Assembly (NCBI GenBank): GCA_903906305.1
Contig: CAIVJR010000010.1
Coordinates: 1 to 36,488, forward strand
DNA length: 36,488 nucleotides
Direction of reading: 5' to 3'
Origin: an uncultured bacterium
Lineage (GTDB): Bacteria; Patescibacteriota; Dojkabacteria; SC72
Shown here in pieces: positions 23,712 through 31,886 of this stretch. The position numbers and the translations under genes were made by a program. The notes below the pieces were generated by a model. The model made no database searches. It was given only the letters and a program-made list of their open reading frames with translations, and was not told the origin of the DNA. Within the stretch, counting starts at the first letter, position 1. The number at the start of each line of letters is the position of its first letter.

Positions 23712-24518
23712 ATGAGACAACATCCAATACCACAAAATATATTAGATGTAGAGTTCAAACTCTTTTCAAAGTTTACTCTAAAAGAATTCGCCTACCTAGC
23801 TATTGGCCTAGGCTTTGGAGGCTTAATGATATATTTAGTTATTGCAAAGACAATACCAGGACTAATCGGTATTCCAATATGTATTCTTACATCAGGAGCT
23901 GGAATATTCTTAGGACTAGTACCAATCAATGATCAGGATGCAGATGTGTTCATAAAGAACTACATAGGTGCAATAACCGCGCCTACTCAGAGAGTATGGT
24001 TGAATAATGAAATGCAGCAAGAGCGAAGCAAACCAGAGTTAAAGCCATCAACAGATGGAAAACTTGTACAAAAAAGCTTCAAAGAAAAGACCAGCACAAT
24101 TATTGGAGGAGGACTTTTACAAGCCACTGAGGATGAAACAGTACAACCAGTTAGAAAATTAGATGAGAAACCAATCGTACAGACAGTACAAGATAGATTA
24201 ATTATTTCCGAAGAGAACCGAAAGAATTACGAATTTACAATCCAAAATTTGGAAAAACTTCCAGGCAATATCAATATTTGGCTGTATACTGGAGATATGG
24301 TATCTGTACCCAATGTAATTACATACATGAAGGGTGAGGATGGAAAAATATTGTATGCTAACAGAACTGGAGCTAGTGGATATTTCTTGACTAACAAAAT
24401 GTGGATTAAAGGAAGATATACCTTAGAATTCATACACCCACAATACAAGTTCCCTAAAGTAGATCTGTTACTAACAGACGAGAGTAACAAATTACCTATT
24501 AAGATTAAAACAATATAA
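23712..24518 (+). CDS. PrgI-family membrane protein with C-terminal beta domain
   Basis: PrgI-type proteins are the VirB3-like inner-membrane part of type IV secretion systems in Gram-positive-type bacteria. The ATG at 23712 is chosen over a TTG at 23694 because M-R-Q-H-P-I-P-Q-N-I is the usual family start. The first 110 residues are the PrgI domain with two helices at about 26-45 and 48-70 and the D-F/V-F-I-K-N-Y segment. A linker (about 110-175) leads to an extra C-terminal domain with G-A-S-G-Y-F-L and a G-R-Y-T-L-E-F strand, resembling carboxypeptidase-regulatory-like beta sandwiches. Total length is 268 residues, while plain PrgI is about 100-120. The gene ends one base before the TraC-like gene. 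Confidence 0.82.
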   Translation: MRQHPIPQNILDVEFKLFSKFTLKEFAYLAIGLGFGGLMIYLVIAKTIPGLIGIPICILTSGAGIFLGLVPINDQDADVFIKNYIGAITAPTQRVWLNNEMQQERSKPELKPSTDGKLVQKSFKEKTSTIIGGGLLQATEDETVQPVRKLDEKPIVQTVQDRLIISEENRKNYEFTIQNLEKLPGNINIWLYTGDMVSVPNVITYMKGEDGKILYANRTGASGYFLTNKMWIKGRYTLEFIHPQYKFPKVDLLLTDESNKLPIKIKTI

Positions 24519-24519
24519 C

Positions 24520-25164
24520 GTGGATAAAAATACAAGAGCTAGAGCAATAGCTTCAACACAAGATGAATTAGAAGTGAGAGATATCCGAGAGGATTTAGTA
24601 ATCACAAAAAGCGGTAGCGTTGCCATGGTCATGCAAACTTCAGCAATCAACTTTGATCTTCTGGCAGAATATGAACAAGACAACAAAATATATGCATTTG
24701 CAGGATTGTTAAATGCACTTAATTTCCCCATCCAAATCCTAATTCGAACAAAGCGAATAGATATCACAAGCTATGTCGACTATCTTAAATCACAGAAAGA
24801 ACGAGACATGAGTGAGGGTCTAAAGAAACAGTTAGAGATATATACCCAGTTTGTACAAAATTTAATCGTACAAAACGATGTATTAGACAAAAACTTCTTT
24901 GTAGTAATACCTTACAGTCCTGGACTATCAATGCCTGAGATTGGACTCTTAGGAAACAAGAAGAAGAATGAAGATGAAGAAAAATACAGACAGATGGCCA
25001 TAGATCAGCTATTAGAAAAGGCTAAGATATTCCTGTATCCTAAGAGAGATCAAATTCTTAAACAACTCTCTCGTATGGGATTGATTGCTCATCAATTAAA
25101 CAATACTGAACTCCTTTCTGAATTCTATACAATATATAATCCTGAAGAAGAAGAAAATGTCTGA
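24520..25164 (+). CDS. TraC/VirB4 N-terminal-like protein
   Basis: The 214-residue product starts with GTG one base after the PrgI stop. It resembles the N-terminal, non-ATPase part of VirB4/TraC proteins: I-R-E-D-L-V-I-T-K-S-G-S-V-A-M-V-M-Q-T-S-A-I-N-F, then Y-A-F-A-G-L-L-N-A-L-N-F-P-I-Q-I-L-I-R-T. No Walker motifs are present. It probably docks to the membrane or to the VirB4 ATPase encoded next. It overlaps that gene by 8 bases and has the only TGA stop in the window; an in-frame TAA follows two codons later. Confidence 0.8.
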   Translation: MDKNTRARAIASTQDELEVRDIREDLVITKSGSVAMVMQTSAINFDLLAEYEQDNKIYAFAGLLNALNFPIQILIRTKRIDITSYVDYLKSQKERDMSEGLKKQLEIYTQFVQNLIVQNDVLDKNFFVVIPYSPGLSMPEIGLLGNKKKNEDEEKYRQMAIDQLLEKAKIFLYPKRDQILKQLSRMGLIAHQLNNTELLSEFYTIYNPEEEENV

Positions 25165-27583
25165 CGAAATTAATAACTACAATCGAACATTTGAGAATAA
25201 GGCAGCACAAGAGCTTCAAGCTCAAAACGAGAAGCTTCAATCTGTGGGGGAAAAATATGCAAACTTCAAACAAGATTTACAAAAGGAAATAGCCAGAAAG
25301 GAAGAGATTGAGAAGAAAGACAGATTCAATGATCCAGTAGATGCGGATGAAGAGGTAAAACCAAAGAAAAAAAAGAACTTCCTTTTAAAGTTCTTAGATC
25401 AAGTATCTGCCAAGGTCAGTGGAAAACCCGCTAAGGAAGAACCTGATGTGAACGCTCCTGTTGAGGAAGACGATATAACAATGCTTGATAAAGATATGTC
25501 CATAAAAGATATTGTGGCTCCAATAGATATGGAAATAGATTTCAATAATCTTCAAATGGGAAACTATTTCTTTAGAACCTTCAAAGTAACAGGATATCCA
25601 CGTATTGTAGGTCCAAACTGGCTATCCCCTATCGTTAATTTTGAACATTCGCTTCGAATCAGTACTTTCTACTACCCTGTTGAATCCAAAGATATTCTTG
25701 AAAAATTGAAAAGAAAAATTGGAGAGATGGAAGCAACTCTTTACTCTCAGATGGAAGATAGAAAAGTTGTAGATCCAACTCTCAAGGTAGCTTTGTCAGA
25801 TGCTCAACAATTACAAGATTCAATTGCAGAAGGAACAGAAAAATATTTCCACTTTGGAATGTATTTAACGATATATGCTCCAAACAAAGCATTGCTTGAA
25901 AAGTTCTCAAAGAATATCATCTCTACATTTGCAGCAATGAATGTAGTCGCTAAACCTGCGACATTACAACAAGAGCAAGGATTCATAAGTACACAACCAT
26001 TAGGATTGGATAAACTATACTTCACTAGAAATATGGACACCACTTCTTTAGCAACCACATTCCCATTTGTTACCTCAGAGCTAACAATGGACAAAGGAAT
26101 TATGTATGGAATAAATATGCACAACAAGAGTTTAGTCATCTTTGATAGATTCCAGCTTGAAAATGCCAATACTGTGGTATTTGCTAAATCAGGTGCAGGA
26201 AAAAGCTATTTCGTGAAGCTTGAAGCAGTGAGAAGTTTGATGCTTGGAACAGAAGTCATAATCATAGATCCAGAAAGAGAATACGAAGAACTATCAAGAG
26301 CTGTAAATGGATCATACATCTCATTCTCCCAGGACAAAGGAAACAAGATGAATCCTTTTGAGCTTTCAGGAGTCACAGAAGAAGGAGATGATGAATTAAG
26401 AATGAAACTTTTAACTCTCCACGGGTTCTTCAAAATTATATTTGGTGGATTAACCAATGTAGAGGAATCAATATTAGATAAAGCATTAATACTTACATAC
26501 CGAGAAAAGGGAATAACTTTTGATCCTACTACTCAAACTAAAAAGCCTCCCCTACTCGAAGATTTGTACAAAGTTCTAAAAGGTATGGCAGAGAACGAAG
26601 CACATGATTTAGCCAGAAGAATGGAAAAATACATCATGGGTAGTGCTGCGGGAATATTCAATGAAGAAAGTAACTTTGAGATACAGAATCCATTCACAGT
26701 ATTTAGTATTAGAGACTTGCAGGAAGAATTAAAACCTTTGGCTATGTATTTAATGTTAGATTTCATCTGGACAAAGATTAGAAAGGATAAACGAAGAAGA
26801 TTACTCATAGTTGATGAGGCTTGGTATATGATGCAAAGTCAGGATTCAGCAAACTTCATGTACTCCATCGCAAAGCGAGCACGAAAATATTACCTTGGAC
26901 TTTCTACAATTACACAGGATGTAGCAGACTTTCTCACAAACGATATGGGGAAAGCAATCATCTCGAACTCTTCAATGCAGATATTGATGAAGCAAAGTCC
27001 TTCCTCAGTTGAGAAATTACAAACAGTATTCAATCTTTCTGATGGAGAAAGAAATTTCTTACTAAGTTGCGATCGAGGACAAGGACTCTTTTTTGCTGGA
27101 GCAAATCATGTAGGTATCCAAGTAATATCAAGCCAGGCAGAACATGAGCTCATAACTTCGGATCCTAGAGATTTAGAAAAGAAAAAAGAAATGGCAGGAA
27201 TGACAGATACCCGAACCATCGAAGAGATGGCACAAATTTTTGAGCAACCAGCTGATCAACAAACTATGAATAATGTTTCAGCTATGAATAGACAACAACA
27301 AGTCATACAACAAGCAATTGGCAAGCGAAAAGAAGAACGAGTTCAGATTGAAGACGAAAGAAGACAATACCAAAATGAACTTGAAGAGCGACTAAGACAA
27401 CAAGAACTAGATCTGAATCCTCAAAAGCAAAAGAGCCAACAAACATTTCTAGATGAACTAAAACAAAATACAATTTCTGGCCAAATCATACAATCTAGAG
27501 AGGATATACAAAAAGGGAGAAGTCATATAACTCCACAAGGGCCAGCTTCTAGCTATATTAACAATGGACCAAAGCAACAATAG
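25157..27583 (+). CDS. VirB4/TraC-type conjugative secretion ATPase
   Basis: VirB4 energises type IV secretion and pilus assembly from the cytoplasmic side. The 808-residue protein has a charged, coiled-coil-like N-terminus to about 125, a CagE/VirB4 domain at about 130-320, and a HerA/FtsK-like ATPase domain with Walker A A-K-S-G-A-G-K-S at 343-350 and Walker B L-L-I-V-D-E-A-W with D-E at about 553-554. A Q-T-like sensor is in S-T-I-T-Q-D-V-A-D-F-L. The last 110 residues form a Gln/Glu/Arg-rich coiled coil. The 80-aa gene starts 20 bases before its stop. No relaxase, coupling protein (VirD4) or VirB6-like gene was found here. Confidence 0.93.
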   Translation: MSDEINNYNRTFENKAAQELQAQNEKLQSVGEKYANFKQDLQKEIARKEEIEKKDRFNDPVDADEEVKPKKKKNFLLKFLDQVSAKVSGKPAKEEPDVNAPVEEDDITMLDKDMSIKDIVAPIDMEIDFNNLQMGNYFFRTFKVTGYPRIVGPNWLSPIVNFEHSLRISTFYYPVESKDILEKLKRKIGEMEATLYSQMEDRKVVDPTLKVALSDAQQLQDSIAEGTEKYFHFGMYLTIYAPNKALLEKFSKNIISTFAAMNVVAKPATLQQEQGFISTQPLGLDKLYFTRNMDTTSLATTFPFVTSELTMDKGIMYGINMHNKSLVIFDRFQLENANTVVFAKSGAGKSYFVKLEAVRSLMLGTEVIIIDPEREYEELSRAVNGSYISFSQDKGNKMNPFELSGVTEEGDDELRMKLLTLHGFFKIIFGGLTNVEESILDKALILTYREKGITFDPTTQTKKPPLLEDLYKVLKGMAENEAHDLARRMEKYIMGSAAGIFNEESNFEIQNPFTVFSIRDLQEELKPLAMYLMLDFIWTKIRKDKRRRLLIVDEAWYMMQSQDSANFMYSIAKRARKYYLGLSTITQDVADFLTNDMGKAIISNSSMQILMKQSPSSVEKLQTVFNLSDGERNFLLSCDRGQGLFFAGANHVGIQVISSQAEHELITSDPRDLEKKKEMAGMTDTRTIEEMAQIFEQPADQQTMNNVSAMNRQQQVIQQAIGKRKEERVQIEDERRQYQNELEERLRQQELDLNPQKQKSQQTFLDELKQNTISGQIIQSREDIQKGRSHITPQGPASSYINNGPKQQ

Positions 27584-27806
27584 TCAAAACAATTTGAATT
27601 TACTTTCAGAAGCTAACTATCTAGTTACCAAAGCTGTCTCCACTTCTTCGTTACCTCAGCAAAAAGTTAGTTCCGATCTAGATCAATTAGAAAAGGCTGA
27701 AAAGAAAACTGAGTACAAAGCAAATATCACCAAGGGTGTTAAGAATCCACAGGTCTACGTTGCTATGAGTGCATTGAGATTATCAAACCCCTTTAAGGGA
27801 TACTAA
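27564..27806 (+). CDS. Small soluble protein of the secretion locus, unknown function
   Basis: The 80-residue product overlaps the end of the VirB4 gene by 20 bases, so translation is probably coupled. It is hydrophilic and Asn/Gln/Ser-rich at the N-terminus, has a charged middle helix and ends in an S-N-P-F-K-G-Y motif. I recognise no family. It stops 9 bases before the convergent Lon-type gene. Confidence 0.6.
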   Translation: MDQSNNSQNNLNLLSEANYLVTKAVSTSSLPQQKVSSDLDQLEKAEKKTEYKANITKGVKNPQVYVAMSALRLSNPFKGY

Positions 27807-27815
27807 CAAATAATA

Positions 27816-29009
27816 CTAACTCAAAGGTCCCTGATCAGGAGGAAGATACTGATTAATATTCTCAACAGTTATAACAATTGGAATTGGAGTACCCTCAACA
27901 ATTTTTCTAGCAGCAGCCCTGATGATACCTGCAATATTTCTTTCTAATTGTCTAATGCCCGCATCAAATCCAACTGGTCTTATGATCATTGGCCATACAT
28001 TTTCATCAATCTTAATAAAGTCTTCTGTTAGATTCAAATTACTTAATACTCTTGGCAAAATATATTTCCTTGCTATAACCGACTTTTCTTCATCTGAGTA
28101 GCTTGTAAACCTAATAACCTCAACACGATCTAGAAGTGCAGCCGATAATCCGCCAAGATTGTTAGCTGTACATATGAAAAATGCTTTAGACAAATCCACT
28201 GGACGATCAATATAGTGGTCTAAGAATGAATTGTTCTGTTCTGGATCCAATATTTCTAACAAAGCAGCCATAACATCATTAAGTAAGCCATTGTTACCAC
28301 TGGCTTTTTCAATTTCATCTAACAGTATGACTGGATTCATTGTTCCACTACGAACTAAAGCCTTAATAATCTGTCCAGGCTCAGGATCAAGTGCATATCT
28401 TGGAGTTCCTCTCAATGTTCTAACATCCCCTATTGCTCCAAGTGATATTCTTGCGAATTTTCTTCCCATTGCATCAGCTATTGATTTTGCAATAGATGTT
28501 TTTCCAACACCCTGTAAGCCTACAAAAAGAAAGACCGGAGCTTTAATCGATTTTACCCCACTTGTTGGAGCAGTTGGCAATGGTCTTCCATCAGTAGAGC
28601 CCAATGGTTGGATTTGAGGATTAACAGGGGCTACCATGCTACGACCTTGCATAGCTTCTAATTGCATAGATGCCATGTAATCGAGTATGACATTCTTAAC
28701 CGGATCCATACCATAGTGAGTAGAATCCATTAATTCCTTAGCATGTTTCAAATCAAAGTTGTCTGGAGAAACAACATTCCAAGGAATACGGGTAATCCAA
28801 TCAACATATTTATTTACATTTTCAAACTCAGCACTATATACTCCTTTTCTTGCAATTCTTTCCAATCTTTCAATGTTTGTTAAAGCCTCATTTTTAAGTT
28901 CAATTGGAGTATTGGAATTTAAAAGTTTGTTTTTTAGTACTAAAACTTCTGCTACAGAATCATCTGTAATATTATTATTTTGTACCGTATCAGCATTAGT
29001 ATAATCCAT
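27816..29009 (-). CDS. Lon-type AAA+ ATPase without protease domain
   Basis: The 397-residue product corresponds to the middle of Lon protease. A helical region with Y-V-D-W-I-T-R-I-P-W-N (about 68-78) and H-Y-G-M-D-P-V-K (about 98-105) precedes the AAA+ core: Walker A G-L-Q-G-V-G-K-T at 164-171, Walker B V-I-L-L-D-E at 227-232, L-D-P-E-Q-N, sensor 1 T-A-N-N at 281-284 and the Arg finger near 295. A Pro/Gly-rich insert lies at about 125-157. The substrate-binding N-terminal LAN domain and the Ser-Lys protease domain are both missing; the frame ends with a TAG and the next gene starts 9 bases on, so there is no remnant. It should act as an unfoldase or remodelling ATPase. Its place beside the VirB4 unit suggests a role in secretion, which is inference. 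Confidence 0.88.
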   Translation of the reverse strand: MDYTNADTVQNNNITDDSVAEVLVLKNKLLNSNTPIELKNEALTNIERLERIARKGVYSAEFENVNKYVDWITRIPWNVVSPDNFDLKHAKELMDSTHYGMDPVKNVILDYMASMQLEAMQGRSMVAPVNPQIQPLGSTDGRPLPTAPTSGVKSIKAPVFLFVGLQGVGKTSIAKSIADAMGRKFARISLGAIGDVRTLRGTPRYALDPEPGQIIKALVRSGTMNPVILLDEIEKASGNNGLLNDVMAALLEILDPEQNNSFLDHYIDRPVDLSKAFFICTANNLGGLSAALLDRVEVIRFTSYSDEEKSVIARKYILPRVLSNLNLTEDFIKIDENVWPMIIRPVGFDAGIRQLERNIAGIIRAAARKIVEGTPIPIVITVENINQYLPPDQGPLS

Positions 29010-29022
29010 TTTGAGCAGTAAT

Positions 29023-29028
29023 ATATTA
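29023..29028 (-). promoter_or_regulatory. Candidate -10 (TAATAT) of the Lon-type gene
   Basis: On the reverse strand TAATAT, directly preceded by TG, ends 13 nt before the ATG at 29009; TATATT three bases nearer is an alternative at 10 nt. The 144-base divergent gap also holds the short palindrome CAAATATTTG at 29061-29070 but nothing else clear. Confidence 0.35.
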
Positions 29029-29130
29029 CATTAGAGTGTATATTTCCAAGCCTAGCAAGTCAAATATTTGTATTAAAAATATATTTAAAAAGCCTTGAAA
29101 TAGATTGATTAGAATGATAGCCTTAATATG

Positions 29131-29136
29131 TATAAA
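29131..29136 (+). promoter_or_regulatory. Candidate -10 (TATAAA) of the Pro-rich-tail protein
   Basis: TATAAA ends 17 nt before the ATG at 29154, giving a leader of about 10 nt. No clear -35 was found. Confidence 0.3.
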
Positions 29137-29153
29137 ATTAAACTGTCCAATTG

Positions 29154-30011
29154 ATGAAAAAATCCCTTTTAACCGGAATAGCTTTAATTGCGTTGGTAAT
29201 ATATCCTTCACAGGTATTTGCTGCAGACACTTCCACTCTTCAAGCCCAATTGATGACATACTTGCCATACATATTAATCGGCGGTGCGGTTATACTTTTG
29301 ATTAGTATTGTTGGTATATTACTAAGTAAAAGAAAAGAAAAAGGAGAAGAAACAGTAGTTACTCCTACTGCACCTGTAGTAGAAAGCACTCCTCCAACAG
29401 TATTCGCTCCTGAGATTGAGACTCCTGTACAACCAGTAAACATGGATAACATTTCCAGTAACTTATATGCACCTGCTGAATCAAAACCATCCATACAAGA
29501 GACTATGGAATCAAATATCTCTCCAGTAGAAGCAATGCCTATGGCTCAACCGGAATTTACACCTTCCGTTGCTCCTGTTGCAGAGGAAACACAGTCTTCA
29601 GATTTACAAGATATATTACAAGGAGAAGCTTCTGCATCTCCAATGGGTCCTGTCACAGATCATAGTCCAGAAGAGACTGCAGTAGTAGAAACTCCAGCTC
29701 CTTCTTTTGATATGCCTGAAGTTGCTCAAACACCAGTAACTCCAACCATGGATACACAATTTAATACACCTGTAGAAGTACCTGCATTCCCGTCATTTAA
29801 TACAGCTGCTCCAGAAGTAGCTCCCGTTATGCCTGATCTACAACAATTTGTTAATAACCAAGTTGCAGAAGTACCACCAATGGCAGCACCAATGATGGAG
29901 ACACCATCTCCAGTTGCAGCACCTGTTGAAACTCCAATGCCTGATTTCAATCAAGCTCCAACTACAGATACAACTACACCAACTCAAACAGGGACAACTT
30001 TTAGTATTTAA
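29154..30011 (+). CDS. Single-pass membrane protein with long Pro-rich cytoplasmic tail
   Basis: The ATG at 29154 is used; a TTG directly before it is less likely. The 285-residue product has a cleavable-looking signal peptide (M-K-K-S ... V-F-A-A, cut near 24), a very short outside part, a membrane helix at about 39-59 and then S-K-R-K-E-K, which fixes the remaining 220 residues inside the cell by the positive-inside rule. The tail is built of Pro, Glu, Val, Thr, Ala and Met and has no folded domain that I can see. Near its start it carries A-P-V-V-E-S-T-P-P-T, almost the same as T-P-V-V-E-N-T-P-P-T in the 4409-6601 protein. It is divergent from the Lon-type gene and overlaps sufS tail-to-tail by four bases. 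Confidence 0.78.
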   Translation: MKKSLLTGIALIALVIYPSQVFAADTSTLQAQLMTYLPYILIGGAVILLISIVGILLSKRKEKGEETVVTPTAPVVESTPPTVFAPEIETPVQPVNMDNISSNLYAPAESKPSIQETMESNISPVEAMPMAQPEFTPSVAPVAEETQSSDLQDILQGEASASPMGPVTDHSPEETAVVETPAPSFDMPEVAQTPVTPTMDTQFNTPVEVPAFPSFNTAAPEVAPVMPDLQQFVNNQVAEVPPMAAPMMETPSPVAAPVETPMPDFNQAPTTDTTTPTQTGTTFSI

Positions 30012-31288
30012 TAGGTTGAAAGTACAGCTTCTTTAAGAGACTTAGCAAAGGTTTTTACATCTTCAATATTGTTGTATATTCCAAAACTCGCTCTCATTGT
30101 AGGACCGACATTGAAAGCATCATGTAATGGTTCTGCGCAATGAAAGCCTTCCCTTACACAAATTCCTTTTTTGCTAATATGTTCAACAATACCATCTCCT
30201 TCCTGATTTTCTTGACGTTTCTCCTTACATCCTTTAAAACTAAAACCTTCAATATTGAATGTTAAAACACCATATCGGTCATTGTAATCTATCTTTCCAA
30301 ATGGTTTAAACCAATCAATTCCATCAAAAGAATCTAGAAGTTCTTTCATTAAGCTTCTTTCATGCTCAATGAGTTTTTCAAACCCACCCATTTCGTCCAC
30401 AGTTTTTGTAAACCACTTAATGGTTTCTCCTAAAACAATTCCGCTTTCAATATCAGGAGTACCCGCTTCAAATCTCCATGGTAAATCATTCATTTCAAAA
30501 CCATCTTTAGAAACACTCAATATCATCTCTCCACCACCCATATATGGAGGAAGTTTTTCCAAAATATTTTCCTTACAATACAAGACACCATTGCCTGTAG
30601 GTCCATATATCTTGTGACTTGAAAATACCAATGCATCACAATCAATATCTTTAACATCCACCTTAATATGCTGAACACTTTGAGCAGCATCTACAATTGC
30701 AAAGGCCCCTACCCTATGTGCCAATTCAACAATTTTTTTAACAGGATTTAATGTCCCAAGGACATTAGAAATATGTACAACAGAAACAATCTTAATTCTC
30801 TCTCCTTCTTTTTTAATCTCCTCCTCTAACCAATTCAAATCTAAATCAAAATCTTCATTTACGGGAATATATCTAATTTCAAAACCAATCTCTTTTTGTA
30901 AAATCATCCACGGAACAATGTTACTATGATGTTCCATCTCTGAAATTACGACTATATCCCCCTTTGAAAGATTTGCTTTTCCATATGTATTAACCAAAAG
31001 ATTTAATCCTTCAGTAGTATTCCTAGTAAAAACAATTTCTTTGTAGCTATCTGCATTCAAAAAATCTGCCACTATTTGATGTGCATTCTTCCATCTCTCA
31101 GTAGCTTCTTTTGCTAATACATGAGAACTTCTATGGATATTTGCATTGTATTTAGTGTAGTAATCATTTATTGCGTCTAAGACAAATTGAGGCTTCTGAG
31201 TAGTAGCAGCGTTATCCAAATATACAATTGAATTGCCATTGATTTTGGTTTTAAGAATTGGGAATTGATCTCGGATTGTGTTGTTCAT
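30008..31288 (-). CDS. sufS: Cysteine desulfurase, SufS-type
   Basis: The PLP enzyme takes sulfur from cysteine for Fe-S clusters and thio-modified tRNA. The 426-residue product starts at ATG 31288 (a GTG lies just before it). The PLP lysine is K226 in S-S-H-K-I-Y-G-P-T-G, an H-H-S-N segment binds the cofactor ring at about 120-123 and the catalytic Cys384 is in R-E-G-F-H-C-A-E-P-L-H, the SufS/group II pattern. It is slightly longer than usual because of a charged insert near 355-372. No SufU/IscU scaffold gene lies beside it. It has its own -10 inside the end of dcd. Confidence 0.95.
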   Translation of the reverse strand: MNNTIRDQFPILKTKINGNSIVYLDNAATTQKPQFVLDAINDYYTKYNANIHRSSHVLAKEATERWKNAHQIVADFLNADSYKEIVFTRNTTEGLNLLVNTYGKANLSKGDIVVISEMEHHSNIVPWMILQKEIGFEIRYIPVNEDFDLDLNWLEEEIKKEGERIKIVSVVHISNVLGTLNPVKKIVELAHRVGAFAIVDAAQSVQHIKVDVKDIDCDALVFSSHKIYGPTGNGVLYCKENILEKLPPYMGGGEMILSVSKDGFEMNDLPWRFEAGTPDIESGIVLGETIKWFTKTVDEMGGFEKLIEHERSLMKELLDSFDGIDWFKPFGKIDYNDRYGVLTFNIEGFSFKGCKEKRQENQEGDGIVEHISKKGICVREGFHCAEPLHDAFNVGPTMRASFGIYNNIEDVKTFAKSLKEAVLSTY

Positions 31289-31293
31289 CACTA

Positions 31294-31299
31294 ATTATA
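31294..31299 (-). promoter_or_regulatory. sufS -10 (TATAAT)
   Basis: On the reverse strand consensus TATAAT ends 5 nt before the sufS ATG at 31288 and abuts the dcd stop codon (31300-31302). So sufS can be transcribed apart from dcd, from a leaderless start. Confidence 0.6.
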
Positions 31300-31875
31300 C
31301 TACATTAATCCATTTTTAAAGTTTTTCCAGTATTCACTTCCTTTCACTGTCATTGTTCCTACATATTTATTCCCTAATCCATCTGCACCATATTTTCTTT
31401 CACATTCCTGATCTAAAAGCTCAAATATGATTTGTGCAATCTTCATACCTGGATATATTTTAATTGGTAATGGAGACAAATTTATCATATGTAATGTAAG
31501 CCTAAGGCTATTTCCAGGATCTAAGAATCCTGCAGTTACATGAATTGCTAACCCTAATCTACCTAATGAGCTTTTACCCTCTAATCTTGCAATATGTTTC
31601 CCATCTACTCCTGTTACTTCCTTTACATTAGCTAAAACAAACTCGCCAGGTTGAAGGATATATCCATCGTTCTCATCAACTTCAATACTTTGCATTAAAT
31701 CATCAATGGGTTGTTTAACATCTATTATGAAATCTTTCTTTTTATTGAAAACCAAAAAATGACTATCTAAATGTAGATCGTACGATGCTGGTTGTAGGTA
31801 TTTTTCATCAAATGGTTCTATGGTTAACTCGCCTGTTTTTAGTTTCTCCTTTATGGTCTTGTCCGAGAGTATCAT
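31300..31875 (-). CDS. dcd: dCTP deaminase
   Basis: Dcd converts dCTP to dUTP, or directly to dUMP in the bifunctional type, as precursor for thymidylate. The 191-residue product has the family start M-I-L-S-D-K-T-I and the active-site segment E-G-K-S-S-L-G-R-L-G-L-A-I-H-V-T-A-G-F-L-D-P-G. T-A-G and E-G-K resemble the bifunctional DCD-DUT form more than the E. coli type, but this cannot be decided by eye. It lies 11 bases after glyA in the same direction, next to the folate genes whose product thymidylate synthase needs. Confidence 0.93.
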   Translation of the reverse strand: MILSDKTIKEKLKTGELTIEPFDEKYLQPASYDLHLDSHFLVFNKKKDFIIDVKQPIDDLMQSIEVDENDGYILQPGEFVLANVKEVTGVDGKHIARLEGKSSLGRLGLAIHVTAGFLDPGNSLRLTLHMINLSPLPIKIYPGMKIAQIIFELLDQECERKYGADGLGNKYVGTMTVKGSEYWKNFKNGLM

Positions 31876-31886
31876 GTCTGGAATGT

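Noticed and set aside
28231-28617. 128-codon forward open frame opposite the Lon-type gene
   Set aside because: Antisense of a clear AAA+ coding region with no family pattern or promoter of its own.
27816-29009. Lon gene broken by frameshift
   Set aside because: No protease-domain remnant fits in the 9 bases between its stop and the next gene, and the ATPase core is intact.
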